Shown in pieces: positions 45,001 through 52,085 of a stretch of 64,000 nucleotides of DNA. Made by a program: the position numbers and the translations under genes. Under the pieces are notes generated by a model. That model had not been told where the DNA came from. It searched no databases and saw nothing but the letters and a program-made list of their open reading frames with translations. Each line of letters opens with the position of its first letter. Positions within the stretch are counted from its first letter, which is position 1. Source of the stretch: Clostridium sp. CAG:590 (lineage in GTDB: Bacteria; Bacillota; Clostridia; Lachnospirales; Lachnospiraceae); NCBI GenBank assembly GCA_000431135.1, contig HF987896.1, positions 56,598 through 120,597 of the forward strand. Reading direction: 5' to 3'.

Positions 45001-46640
45001 TATATCCTTGGATCGCCAAGACCCGTCATTCAACGCCAGGCGTCGGTTTGATCTCGCCACCGCCGCATCATGACATTTATTCGATTGAGGATCTGGCACA
45101 GTTGATCTATGATTGTAAAAATGCAAACACGGATGCAAGAATCTCTGTAAAACTGGTATCAGAAGCAGGAATCGGAACCGTTGCTGCCGGCGTTGCCAAA
45201 GCAGGTGCACAGGTTATTCTGGTATCCGGATATGACGGAGGAACCGGAGCTGCACCGGGCAACTCTATTCACAATGCAGGACTCCCATGGGAGCTTGGTC
45301 TTGCAGAGACACACCAGACGTTGATCATGAACGATCTTCGTAACAAGGTAATCTTAGAGACAGATGGTAAATTGATGACCGGCCGTGATGTTGCAATTGC
45401 CGCAATGCTCGGTGCGGAAGAGTATGGATTTGCGACTGCTCCGTTGGTAACAATGGGCTGCGTGATGATGCGTGTATGTAATCTGGATACCTGTCCGGTC
45501 GGTATTGCAACACAGAATCCGGAACTTCGTAAACGTTTCAAGGGTAAGCCGGAGTACGTTGTGAACTTTATGCGGTTTATTGCGGAAGAACTTCGTGAAT
45601 ATATGGCTCGTCTCGGTGTCCGGACAGTGGATGAGCTGGTTGGACGTACTGATCTGTTAAAGGCAGGTGCGGAGGCAGCAGAGAAGAAAGTGGATCTGTC
45701 TGCAATCCTGAATAATCCATATGTGGACAGTCCACAGAATAAGATCGTGTATAATAAGAAGAATGTGTATGATTTTGAACTCGCCAATACCGTGGATGAG
45801 AAGATTCTGCTTAAGACATTTAAGGATGCACTGGCAAAGGGTCAGAAGAAGAGTGTAGAGATTGATGTCAGGAATACAGACCGGTCTGTTGGTACAATCT
45901 TTGGATCAGAGATTACAAAGAAATATTACAATACATTGGAAGAGGATACCTTTACCGTAAAATGCAACGGATCCGGTGGACAGAGTTTTGGTGCATTTAT
46001 TCCAAAAGGTCTTACGTTAGAATTGGTAGGCGACAGCAACGATTACTTCGGAAAGGGACTTTCCGGTGGTAAATTGATCGTATATCCGCCTAAGACGATT
46101 CAGTATAAGGCAGAGGACAATATCATTATCGGTAACGTTGCTTTGTACGGTGCAACATCCGGAAAAGCATACATCAATGGTGTAGCAGGAGAACGTTTTG
46201 CAGTCCGTAATTCCGGAGCAACCGCAGTGTGTGAAGGCGTTGGCGATCATGGATGTGAGTATATGACCGGTGGACGTGTCGTGATCCTTGGAGATACCGG
46301 TAAGAACTTTGCAGCCGGTATGAGTGGTGGTATTGCATATGTTCTGGATATGAACAGTGATCTGTATATGAAGATGAATAAGGAAATGGTTTCCATCGAG
46401 CAGGTATCGGATAAGTATGATGTCTTGGAGCTCAAAGACATCATCAAAGACCATGTAGCGTATACCAATTCTGAAAAAGGAAAAGAAATCCTTGATAACT
46501 TTGGGGAATATCTTCCAAAATTCAAGAAGATCATTCCGCATGATTACAAGAAGATGATGAATATGATCGTGCAGATGGAGGAGAAAGGACTTTCTTCCGA
46601 ACAGGCACAGATTGAAGCATTCTATGCTACAAAGCACTAG
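42096..46640 (+). CDS. gltB: glutamate synthase large subunit
   Basis: The 1514-residue protein has the complete layout of the NADPH/ferredoxin-type large subunit. A propeptide of 24 residues precedes Cys25 (EHDNCGIGAV), the amidotransferase nucleophile. The FMN/2-oxoglutarate synthase domain includes GEGGEDLERL, AQGAKPGEGGHLPGGKV and VSGYDGGTGAAPGNSI, and a 3Fe-4S cluster site is at Cys1122, Cys1128 and Cys1133 (CVMMRVCNLDTCPVG). The C-terminal beta-helix GXGXG domain (GNVALYGATSGKAYINGVAG) follows. It makes glutamate from glutamine and 2-oxoglutarate. The small subunit follows 15 bp later. It has a long leader with possible regulatory elements. Confidence 0.97.
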   Translation: MEQRFDEATKRETGLYHSEFEHDNCGIGAVVNIKGKKSHATVNNALQIVEKLEHRAGKDAEGKTGDGVGILLQISHKFFSKAVASLGVDLGEERDYGIGMFFFPQDELKRNQAKKMFEVIVEKEGMEFLCWREVPTKPEILGKKAVDVMPCIMQAFVKRPEDVEKGLDFDRKLYIVRRVFEQSNDDSYVVSLSSRTIVYKGMFLVHELRLFFEDLHNEDYESAIALVHSRFSTNTTPSWLRAHPYRYLVHNGEINTIRGNADKMHAREESMESEHFRGEMHKLTPVVDPDGSDSARLDNTLEFLMMSGMPLPLAVMITIPEPWENNRYMTQKKKDFYQYYATMMEPWDGPASILFTDGDIMGAVLDRNGLRPSRYMITDDDNLILSSEVGVLDIDPSHIVLKERLHPGKMLLVDTVEGKMISDEELKEKYANAQPYGEWLDSNLVYLKDLKIPNQKVEEHSKEERAKLQRAFGYTYEDMNTILPMAQNGTEAIRAMGTDTPLAVLSDKKQPLFKYFKQLFAQVTNPPIDAIREEVVTSTSVYLGAGGNLLEEKPENCRMLKIMDPILTNLDLLKIRNMHVEGLKVGEVPITYYKNTSLEKAIDRLFVEADRLYREGVNILILTDRGVDENHVAIPSLLAVSAMSQHLVRTKKKTSVALILESAEPRCVHHFATLLGYGASAINPYLAQESIHELIETNRLDKDYYAAVNDYNSAIIHGIVKIASKMGISTIQSYQSSQIFEAIGINKAVVDRYFTNTVSRVEGIDIKDIEKQVDELHSAAFDPLGLDMNLELESSGSHKYRSGKEEHLYNPQTIHLLQQATRVGDYNMFKQYSKLLNEEMEPVNLRGLMEFNYPEKGVPIEEVEPVDSIVKRFKTGAMSYGSISQEAHETLAIAMNMLGGKSNSGEGGEDLERLTVGADGKNRCSAIKQVASGRFGVTSKYLTSAKEIQIKMAQGAKPGEGGHLPGGKVYPWIAKTRHSTPGVGLISPPPHHDIYSIEDLAQLIYDCKNANTDARISVKLVSEAGIGTVAAGVAKAGAQVILVSGYDGGTGAAPGNSIHNAGLPWELGLAETHQTLIMNDLRNKVILETDGKLMTGRDVAIAAMLGAEEYGFATAPLVTMGCVMMRVCNLDTCPVGIATQNPELRKRFKGKPEYVVNFMRFIAEELREYMARLGVRTVDELVGRTDLLKAGAEAAEKKVDLSAILNNPYVDSPQNKIVYNKKNVYDFELANTVDEKILLKTFKDALAKGQKKSVEIDVRNTDRSVGTIFGSEITKKYYNTLEEDTFTVKCNGSGGQSFGAFIPKGLTLELVGDSNDYFGKGLSGGKLIVYPPKTIQYKAEDNIIIGNVALYGATSGKAYINGVAGERFAVRNSGATAVCEGVGDHGCEYMTGGRVVILGDTGKNFAAGMSGGIAYVLDMNSDLYMKMNKEMVSIEQVSDKYDVLELKDIIKDHVAYTNSEKGKEILDNFGEYLPKFKKIIPHDYKKMMNMIVQMEEKGLSSEQAQIEAFYATKH

Positions 46641-46655
46641 AAAGGAGTTCTGAGA

Positions 46656-48215
46656 ATGGGTAAGAAAACAGGCTTTTTGGAATATGAGAGAGAAACGAGT
46701 AAAGAGATAGAACCAAAAGAGCGTATCAAGAACTTTAATGAGTTTCATGTGCCTCTCCCAAGAGAAAAACAGCGGGAACAGGCTGCACGTTGTATGGATT
46801 GTGGTGTTCCGTTTTGCCAGTCCGGCATGATGATCGGCGGCATGGCATCCGGCTGTCCGCTTAATAATCTGATTCCGGAGTGGAACGACTGTGTGTATCA
46901 TGGCAATTGGGAAGAAGCATTTGATCGTTTGAAGAAGACGAATAATTTTCCGGAGTTTACTTCGAGAGTATGTCCGTCTCCTTGTGAGGCTGCATGTACC
47001 TGTAATCTCAATGGACTGCCGGTATCGAATAAGGAAAATGAGAGAAGTATCATTGAATCTGCTTATAAGAGCGGATTAGCAGCACCGAAAGCACCAAGTG
47101 TCAGAACCGGAAAGAAGATCGCAGTGATCGGCTCCGGTCCTTCCGGACTTGCTGCGGCAGATCAGTTGAATAAACGTGGACATTCCGTTACGGTATATGA
47201 AAAGAGTGACCGGGTCGGTGGACTCTTGATGTACGGGATCCCGAACATGAAACTGGAAAAGCAGATCATTGACCGCAAGGTAGAAGTCATGAAAGCGGAA
47301 GGTGTTACATTTGTAACAAATGCAAATGTAGGAGCAACGAAAGCAGCGATGACTCCGATGGTTGCCAAAGAAGATGCGATGGGTGAATATCTGACGAATC
47401 CGGATGAAAAGGCAGTGAAAGCAGACCAGATCCTGAAAGAATATGACAGTGTGATCTTGGCGTGTGGAGCATCGAATCCGAGAGATATCAAGGCAAAGGG
47501 AAGAGATGCAAAAGGAATCTATTTTGCAGTGGATTTCTTAAAGACAACGACCAAGAGCCTGCTGAATTCGGAATTTAAGGATAAAAAGTATGTCAGTGCA
47601 AAGGGCAAAAATGTCTTGGTTATCGGTGGCGGAGATACCGGAAATGACTGCGTGGGAACTTCCATCCGTCAGGGCTGCAAGAGCATTGTGCAGCTTGAGA
47701 TGATGCCAAAGCCACCTGTATGCAGAGCGGCAAACAATCCATGGCCGGAATGGCCGAAGATCCTCAAAACGGATTATGGACAGCAGGAAGCAATTGCGGT
47801 ATTCGGACAGGATCCGCGGATCTATGAGACAACCGTTAAGGAGTTCGTGAAGGACAAGGATGGAAATGTTGTAAAAGCAAAATGCGTGAAGCTTGACTGG
47901 AAGAAAGATCCAAAGACCGGACGTATGAATATGTCTGAGATTGAGGGAAGCGAATATGAAGTTCCTTGTGATATCGTATTGATCGCAGCGGGATTCTTAG
48001 GTTCACAGGAATATGTGTCAAAGGCATTTGGAGTAGAACTGAATGAGCGTACCAATGTCAAGACCGAGGCAGGATGCTATGCAACCAATGTGCCAAAGGT
48101 ATTTACCGCCGGCGATATGCATCGTGGACAGTCGCTTGTTGTATGGGCAATCCGTGAAGGACGAGAAGTTGCGCGTGCAGTGGACACGGCATTGATGGGA
48201 TATTCAAATCTGTAA
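46656..48215 (+). CDS. gltD: glutamate synthase small subunit
   Basis: The 519-residue subunit passes electrons from NAD(P)H to GltB. The N-terminal iron-sulfur region has RCMDCGVPFCQSG (about 46-58) and GCPLNNLIPEWND, then CPSPCEAACTCNLN. The FAD site is AVIGSGPSGLAAADQL (about 153-168) with DRVGGLLMYGIPNMKLE, and the NAD(P) site is VLVIGGGDTGNDC near 330. The terminal TAGDMHRGQSLVVWAI is the usual FAD-pyrophosphate region. The start has AAAGGAG. It ends the gltBD operon at the hairpin 48240-48291. Confidence 0.96.
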   Translation: MGKKTGFLEYERETSKEIEPKERIKNFNEFHVPLPREKQREQAARCMDCGVPFCQSGMMIGGMASGCPLNNLIPEWNDCVYHGNWEEAFDRLKKTNNFPEFTSRVCPSPCEAACTCNLNGLPVSNKENERSIIESAYKSGLAAPKAPSVRTGKKIAVIGSGPSGLAAADQLNKRGHSVTVYEKSDRVGGLLMYGIPNMKLEKQIIDRKVEVMKAEGVTFVTNANVGATKAAMTPMVAKEDAMGEYLTNPDEKAVKADQILKEYDSVILACGASNPRDIKAKGRDAKGIYFAVDFLKTTTKSLLNSEFKDKKYVSAKGKNVLVIGGGDTGNDCVGTSIRQGCKSIVQLEMMPKPPVCRAANNPWPEWPKILKTDYGQQEAIAVFGQDPRIYETTVKEFVKDKDGNVVKAKCVKLDWKKDPKTGRMNMSEIEGSEYEVPCDIVLIAAGFLGSQEYVSKAFGVELNERTNVKTEAGCYATNVPKVFTAGDMHRGQSLVVWAIREGREVARAVDTALMGYSNL

Positions 48216-48239
48216 ACGAAATAGATAACTGTATAAGAA

Positions 48240-48291
48240 GAGAGCATAATTGTATAACAAAAATTAGTTATGCAGCTATGCTCTCTTTTTG
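48240..48291 (+). terminator. terminator after gltD
   Basis: GAGAGCATA (48240-48248) pairs with TATGCTCTC (48277-48285), with an inner ATAAC/GTTAT stem, followed by TTTTTG. It also lies at the end of the convergent minus-strand pair and could act weakly on that strand. Confidence 0.82.
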
Positions 48292-48296
48292 TAGTG

Positions 48297-48827
48297 CTAT
48301 GTGGTTTTCTTGCGCATCAGATAGTTATCTAATACGCATAAAATGTTACTTGTACCTATTCTGTAACTAGAATAAAGTAGTAGATCGGTTTGGATCTGTG
48401 TAATTGATTTTTTAGCTTTGAATGTTGCAGCTTTCTCTTTCTTTTGTGTATTAGCAATTCGACTGCCGAGATATACCTGTTCAATATCTTTACAAAACCA
48501 TATAAGATCATATTCGCGGTCATTGCAATATCTTTTGGCACTTTTTAAAAATTGAATATCCTCGGGATTGCAGTCATAATCATCACAGTCAAAACAATAA
48601 AGAACATGTGACCTATTGTTTTCTGATGTAGATGCATATTGTGATATTAAAGACTGTATTTCCTTTGATTTGTTTGGGTAGTTTCCTTTTCCGTTCATGT
48701 ATACAGTGCTAAATTTTGTATGTGCACGATCGTATTGGTAGAAATGTTCAATAGTATCTTTTATGTATATCCAATCAGAATTACATTTTTTGTTAGTTTC
48801 AACAACAAAAATTAATTGCTGGCCCAT
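48297..48827 (-). CDS. RloB-like (TOPRIM-type) protein, partner of an ATPase
   Basis: The start is set at 48827: the ATG overlaps the upstream TAA (TAATG) and AGGAGG is 7 bp away; an ATG 6 bases earlier would be only 1 bp from that site. The 176-residue product begins GQQLIFVVETN and has LYCFDCDDYD (near residues 85-94), an acidic cluster in the place of the DxD of TOPRIM-like RloB/AbiLii proteins. A conserved Glu (FVVE) could be the first catalytic acid. Together with the ATPase it forms a two-gene unit of the RloAB/AbiL kind, often linked to phage defence. The family match is tentative; a protein of unknown function is the alternative. The C-terminus ends with basic residues. Confidence 0.55.
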   Translation of the reverse strand: MGQQLIFVVETNKKCNSDWIYIKDTIEHFYQYDRAHTKFSTVYMNGKGNYPNKSKEIQSLISQYASTSENNRSHVLYCFDCDDYDCNPEDIQFLKSAKRYCNDREYDLIWFCKDIEQVYLGSRIANTQKKEKAATFKAKKSITQIQTDLLLYSSYRIGTSNILCVLDNYLMRKKTT

Positions 48828-50206
48828 TAACATTCCTCCTCATCATTACCAAAAACTCCAATGAAATCAATGGCGTCTATATTGAAAGGAGAACCCTCAA
48901 TCATTCCATTTTTGTATAATTTTGACGGTGAATAATTTCCGTTAGCAGTCCAAGGATATATCTGGTGATCAATGGATAGGAAATCGATTGATTTTTTGTT
49001 TCGTTTTAGTATGTCCATGGGACCGACGTTATGTGTGGTAAAACATAATTGTCCTTGCCCATATTCCATCATATATTCTAATAGTGCACATAGATATACA
49101 TCGTGCAGATTGGAATCAAACTCATCAATGAATACAATTCCGCCATGAACCATTTCTCTTAAATATACAAATAATCTAATGAGTTTTTTAATTCCTGTAC
49201 TCTCAAATTCAGCATGAATCTTATAAGTGTCATATACCATGATGAGATCACATATATATAGGTTTTTGTTTTCTTTTCGATCAATTTCAATATTTTTTAA
49301 ATCGGATTTGAAGATATGAAGAAATTCATATAGTTGTTCTATTGTTTTGGTGAACGGTTCATATAAGTCCTTTTGGATAATATTATTTGTAATGTTTAAT
49401 ATGTTAAGAACGTTGCTTTCTTCAAGCTCTAAATAATATTTAGTAAAGGCAAAATCAGATTGGGCTGCCATATTGGCCTTTTCAATGTTTGAAAATGAAT
49501 TGGTCATTAAATAGTCTCTGTGATCGTCTGGCTGGTCAACATATACATGTAGTTGCATGCCGAATGAAAAAAGCAAAATGTTACTTCGTAAAAATGAATT
49601 TTCAATAATGCTTTTGTCGTTATCTTTCGGGAATAAATATTTTCTGCATAATATGGAACACATGGATCCGGTTGACAGTAGATTTGCTGTTCTCATGACA
49701 ATTGTATTATAAAAATTATTAGCCGAATCTTCTGCTTGAACAATTTCTCCATCGACTACCTTATAGATTATGTTCAATGATTTGCTTTTGGATGTTGATT
49801 TTCGGTAGGACAATTCCTCGTTAGATATTACATATTTTTCTGAGATGTCCTTTGATATCATGACACCATATCGATACAATAGGGGACTCTTATTCTTGTT
49901 GAAGCTCGTGACATACTCGACTTCCATATACAATTCGCCTGTATTTTTATTGATGAGTTCATCCAGAGTCTTTTGGGCAAGTGGATTGTTTAAATAGTTT
50001 GGATTAATAAGTATATTCTTGAGTATATCAATGGAAGTAATAATGCCGGATTTCCCCGAACCATTCATTCCGTATATTCCTTTTATATTATAATTTTGCG
50101 TATCCGAAAAATTTGATAGTGTCTTTTTGTAAAATGATAATGTAATTTTGTGGTCTAAAGTTTTGATCCCACTCACAGAATAACTTATTAAATAGAAATA
50201 TTTCAC
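48827..50206 (-). CDS. AAA/ABC-type ATPase, RloA/AbiLi-like
   Basis: The 459-residue protein starts with GTG, 6 bp after GGAGGTGA. Walker A is GMNGSGKS at residues 46-53, the ABC-like signature STGIKKLIRL is near 335, Walker B is GGIVFIDEFDSNLHD near 355, and FTTHNVGPMD is a switch-His segment. This arrangement matches the SMC-like ATPases (AAA_15/AAA_21) found in OLD, RloA and AbiL type systems. A helical insertion lies between residues 150 and 320. It has no membrane span. The next gene is translationally coupled (TAATG). Location between gltBD and a surface-protein gene, on the opposite strand, suggests an acquired module. Confidence 0.75.
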   Translation of the reverse strand: MKYFYLISYSVSGIKTLDHKITLSFYKKTLSNFSDTQNYNIKGIYGMNGSGKSGIITSIDILKNILINPNYLNNPLAQKTLDELINKNTGELYMEVEYVTSFNKNKSPLLYRYGVMISKDISEKYVISNEELSYRKSTSKSKSLNIIYKVVDGEIVQAEDSANNFYNTIVMRTANLLSTGSMCSILCRKYLFPKDNDKSIIENSFLRSNILLFSFGMQLHVYVDQPDDHRDYLMTNSFSNIEKANMAAQSDFAFTKYYLELEESNVLNILNITNNIIQKDLYEPFTKTIEQLYEFLHIFKSDLKNIEIDRKENKNLYICDLIMVYDTYKIHAEFESTGIKKLIRLFVYLREMVHGGIVFIDEFDSNLHDVYLCALLEYMMEYGQGQLCFTTHNVGPMDILKRNKKSIDFLSIDHQIYPWTANGNYSPSKLYKNGMIEGSPFNIDAIDFIGVFGNDEEEC

Positions 50207-50309
50207 TTAAATCACCTCCGTGCAAATATAATAACATATAAAAAAAGGAAAATAAATACATAATGTATATTTTTTTCTAAAATATTTTCGCGTAGATTTT
50301 ACATATAAC

Positions 50310-50337
50310 TTGTATAATATACTTATTACGTTATAAT
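50310..50337 (+). promoter_or_regulatory. promoter of the BIG2-GDPD gene
   Basis: TTGTAT (50310-50315) and TATAAT (50332-50337) are 16 bp apart, 36 bp before the ATG at 50373. The region 50207-50309 probably also holds the minus-strand promoter of the ATPase gene, but I could not fix it. Confidence 0.6.
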
Positions 50338-50372
50338 GGAAAATGATAATAGAAAAGAGGTTGTAAAGGGAT

Positions 50373-51992
50373 ATGAAACGTAGAACATTAATAATGATGG
50401 TAATGGCATTCTTGTGTTGCATGATGGTTACAATGAATGTAAGTGCTGCAAAAGAGATTAAGGTTAAGAACATTACTTTGAAAAAATATGAAAAAACAGT
50501 GACTATATCAAAGGGCGAACGCCTTGCTTTGAAGGTCAGAGTTACACCATCAAAGGCGAAGAATAAGAAATTAAAATGGAAATCAAATAAGAAAAAAGTG
50601 GCTTCTGTTACAAATAAAGGTGTGATTAGGGGAAGAAAAAAGGGAACCGCAAAGATTACAGCTACAACAACAGATGGAAGTAATAAAAAGATCACATTGA
50701 AAGTGACGGTGGGTACCAAAGTTTCCGGTATCAAATTTACCAATGCGAGTGAACTGACGGAGCTTAAGGTGGGCTCTACATACAAACTGAACGTGGATGT
50801 GCAGCCGTCAAATGCATCCAATAAGAAGCTTCGATGGACATCGAGCAATGAGAATGTAGCAACTGTTAATTCCTCCGGAAAAGTTAAAGGTATCGGGAAC
50901 GGTACTGCGGTGATCACAGCGAAGACAACAGACGGAACGAATAAGAAGATCTCGAAGGTAGTGAAAGTGGTTACATATGTTAAGTCTATTACACTGAATA
51001 CTGAATCAAATTCTGTGTATTGGCAGGAAATAAAAGGACGGGGAATTTTCTTGATGACAGGAAAATCGGTAAAAATAGATGCGGAGATCTCACCTTCTGG
51101 TGCATCGGACAAAACATTGAGCTGGTCCTCCGGTAATCCGGAAGTTGCAACTGTTTCAGACAATGGGACGATTACAGCTGTCGGAAATGGCATTGCAATC
51201 ATTACGGTTCAGGCAATGGATAAAGGACAGAAGAAAAAGACGTATTATGTATATTCGAGTGCTTTGGAGCGTGGGGAGTGTACTTATATTGCCCATCGTG
51301 GACGATGTGATATGGCGCCGGATAATTCCATGGCGGCATTTAAGCTTGGATTGGAAAGCGGATATGATGCAATAGAGTTGGATATCTGGCCGACAAAGGA
51401 TAATGAGTTTGTTGTGTCACATAATGAATCATTAGAAAGCGCCACGGGTTATAAGGTTAATGTCACGGATCTTACACTGGAACAGGCAACTGCATATCGT
51501 ATTACAATTGGAAAAAATGTTGAGCAATACCAGAATGAATATATTCCATCTTTGAATCAGGTTCTGGAGCTGGCACAGCATTATCCGACAAAAAAGCTGT
51601 CAGTTGAATTGAAAACAGTATTTACACAGGAACAGTTGATCAAATTGTTGACGGAATTAGAAAAAAGAGGACTGACGGAACGTGTAAAGTTGATCACATT
51701 TTGTCCCGATAATCTGAAAAGAATCCGAGATCTTAAGGAAATGGGAGGAGATACAATCGCTCTTGAATATCTAACAGATTCACCAAGTGGGAATACGATT
51801 GCGTTGTGCAAACAATATAGTGCTGACCTGGGAGCCAAATATGTTGGTGTAACAGAGACGCAGGTTCGTCAGATGCATAGTTTGGGTTTGAAGGTTAATG
51901 TGTGGACAGTTAGAAACTACCTGGATGCATATCATATGGTGAATAGTCTTAAGGTGGATGCACTGACAACGGATTATATGTTCTTTAGATAA
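50373..51992 (+). CDS. secreted glycerophosphodiester phosphodiesterase with three Ig-like (BIG2) domains
   Basis: The 539-residue protein has a signal peptide (TLIMMVMAFLCCMMVTMNVS) and three BIG2 domains at about 30-112, 115-200 and 203-297; each has the WxSxN/GxxVAxV and GxAxITxxxxDG pattern. A GDPD domain follows from about 305, with IAHRGRCDMAPDNSMAAF (His308, Arg309), AIELDIW (Glu and Asp of the metal site near 334-336) and VVSHNESL (His near 350), then the (beta/alpha)8 remainder. GDPD enzymes split glycerophosphodiesters to glycerol-3-phosphate and an alcohol. Outside the cell, possible substrates are glycerol-phosphate teichoic acid and deacylated phospholipid. The first BIG2 is very lysine-rich, which fits binding to an anionic wall. 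It may remodel the polymers made by its neighbours. Confidence 0.88.
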   Translation: MKRRTLIMMVMAFLCCMMVTMNVSAAKEIKVKNITLKKYEKTVTISKGERLALKVRVTPSKAKNKKLKWKSNKKKVASVTNKGVIRGRKKGTAKITATTTDGSNKKITLKVTVGTKVSGIKFTNASELTELKVGSTYKLNVDVQPSNASNKKLRWTSSNENVATVNSSGKVKGIGNGTAVITAKTTDGTNKKISKVVKVVTYVKSITLNTESNSVYWQEIKGRGIFLMTGKSVKIDAEISPSGASDKTLSWSSGNPEVATVSDNGTITAVGNGIAIITVQAMDKGQKKKTYYVYSSALERGECTYIAHRGRCDMAPDNSMAAFKLGLESGYDAIELDIWPTKDNEFVVSHNESLESATGYKVNVTDLTLEQATAYRITIGKNVEQYQNEYIPSLNQVLELAQHYPTKKLSVELKTVFTQEQLIKLLTELEKRGLTERVKLITFCPDNLKRIRDLKEMGGDTIALEYLTDSPSGNTIALCKQYSADLGAKYVGVTETQVRQMHSLGLKVNVWTVRNYLDAYHMVNSLKVDALTTDYMFFR

Positions 51993-52013
51993 AAGATTTC
52001 ATATACTTTTCCT

Positions 52014-52041
52014 TTTAGTATTATAAAATATGTGGTAGAAT
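52014..52041 (+). promoter_or_regulatory. possible promoter before the third glycan block
   Basis: TTTAGT (52014-52019) and TAGAAT (52036-52041) are 16 bp apart, 44 bp before the ATG at 52086. The -35 match is weak. Confidence 0.4.
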
Positions 52042-52085
52042 ACAAATATCTATGGATAAAGCAGAGAAAGGTATTGTGGAATAGT

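Noticed and set aside
45269..45787. 172-codon minus-strand frame inside gltB
   Set aside because: Antisense shadow of the most conserved FMN/iron-sulfur part of glutamate synthase; no ribosome binding site or recognisable product.
46017..46901. 294-codon minus-strand frame across the gltB/gltD junction
   Set aside because: Covers two certain genes on the other strand; composition is typical of a shadow frame (many His, Cys, Ile) with no domain.
50207..51202. A long minus-strand open frame (331 codons) opposite the BIG2-GDPD gene
   Set aside because: It runs antisense to three repetitive BIG2 domains whose codon pattern leaves the other strand open; its translation is a low-complexity hydrophobic sequence with no motif, and the plus-strand gene is convincing.
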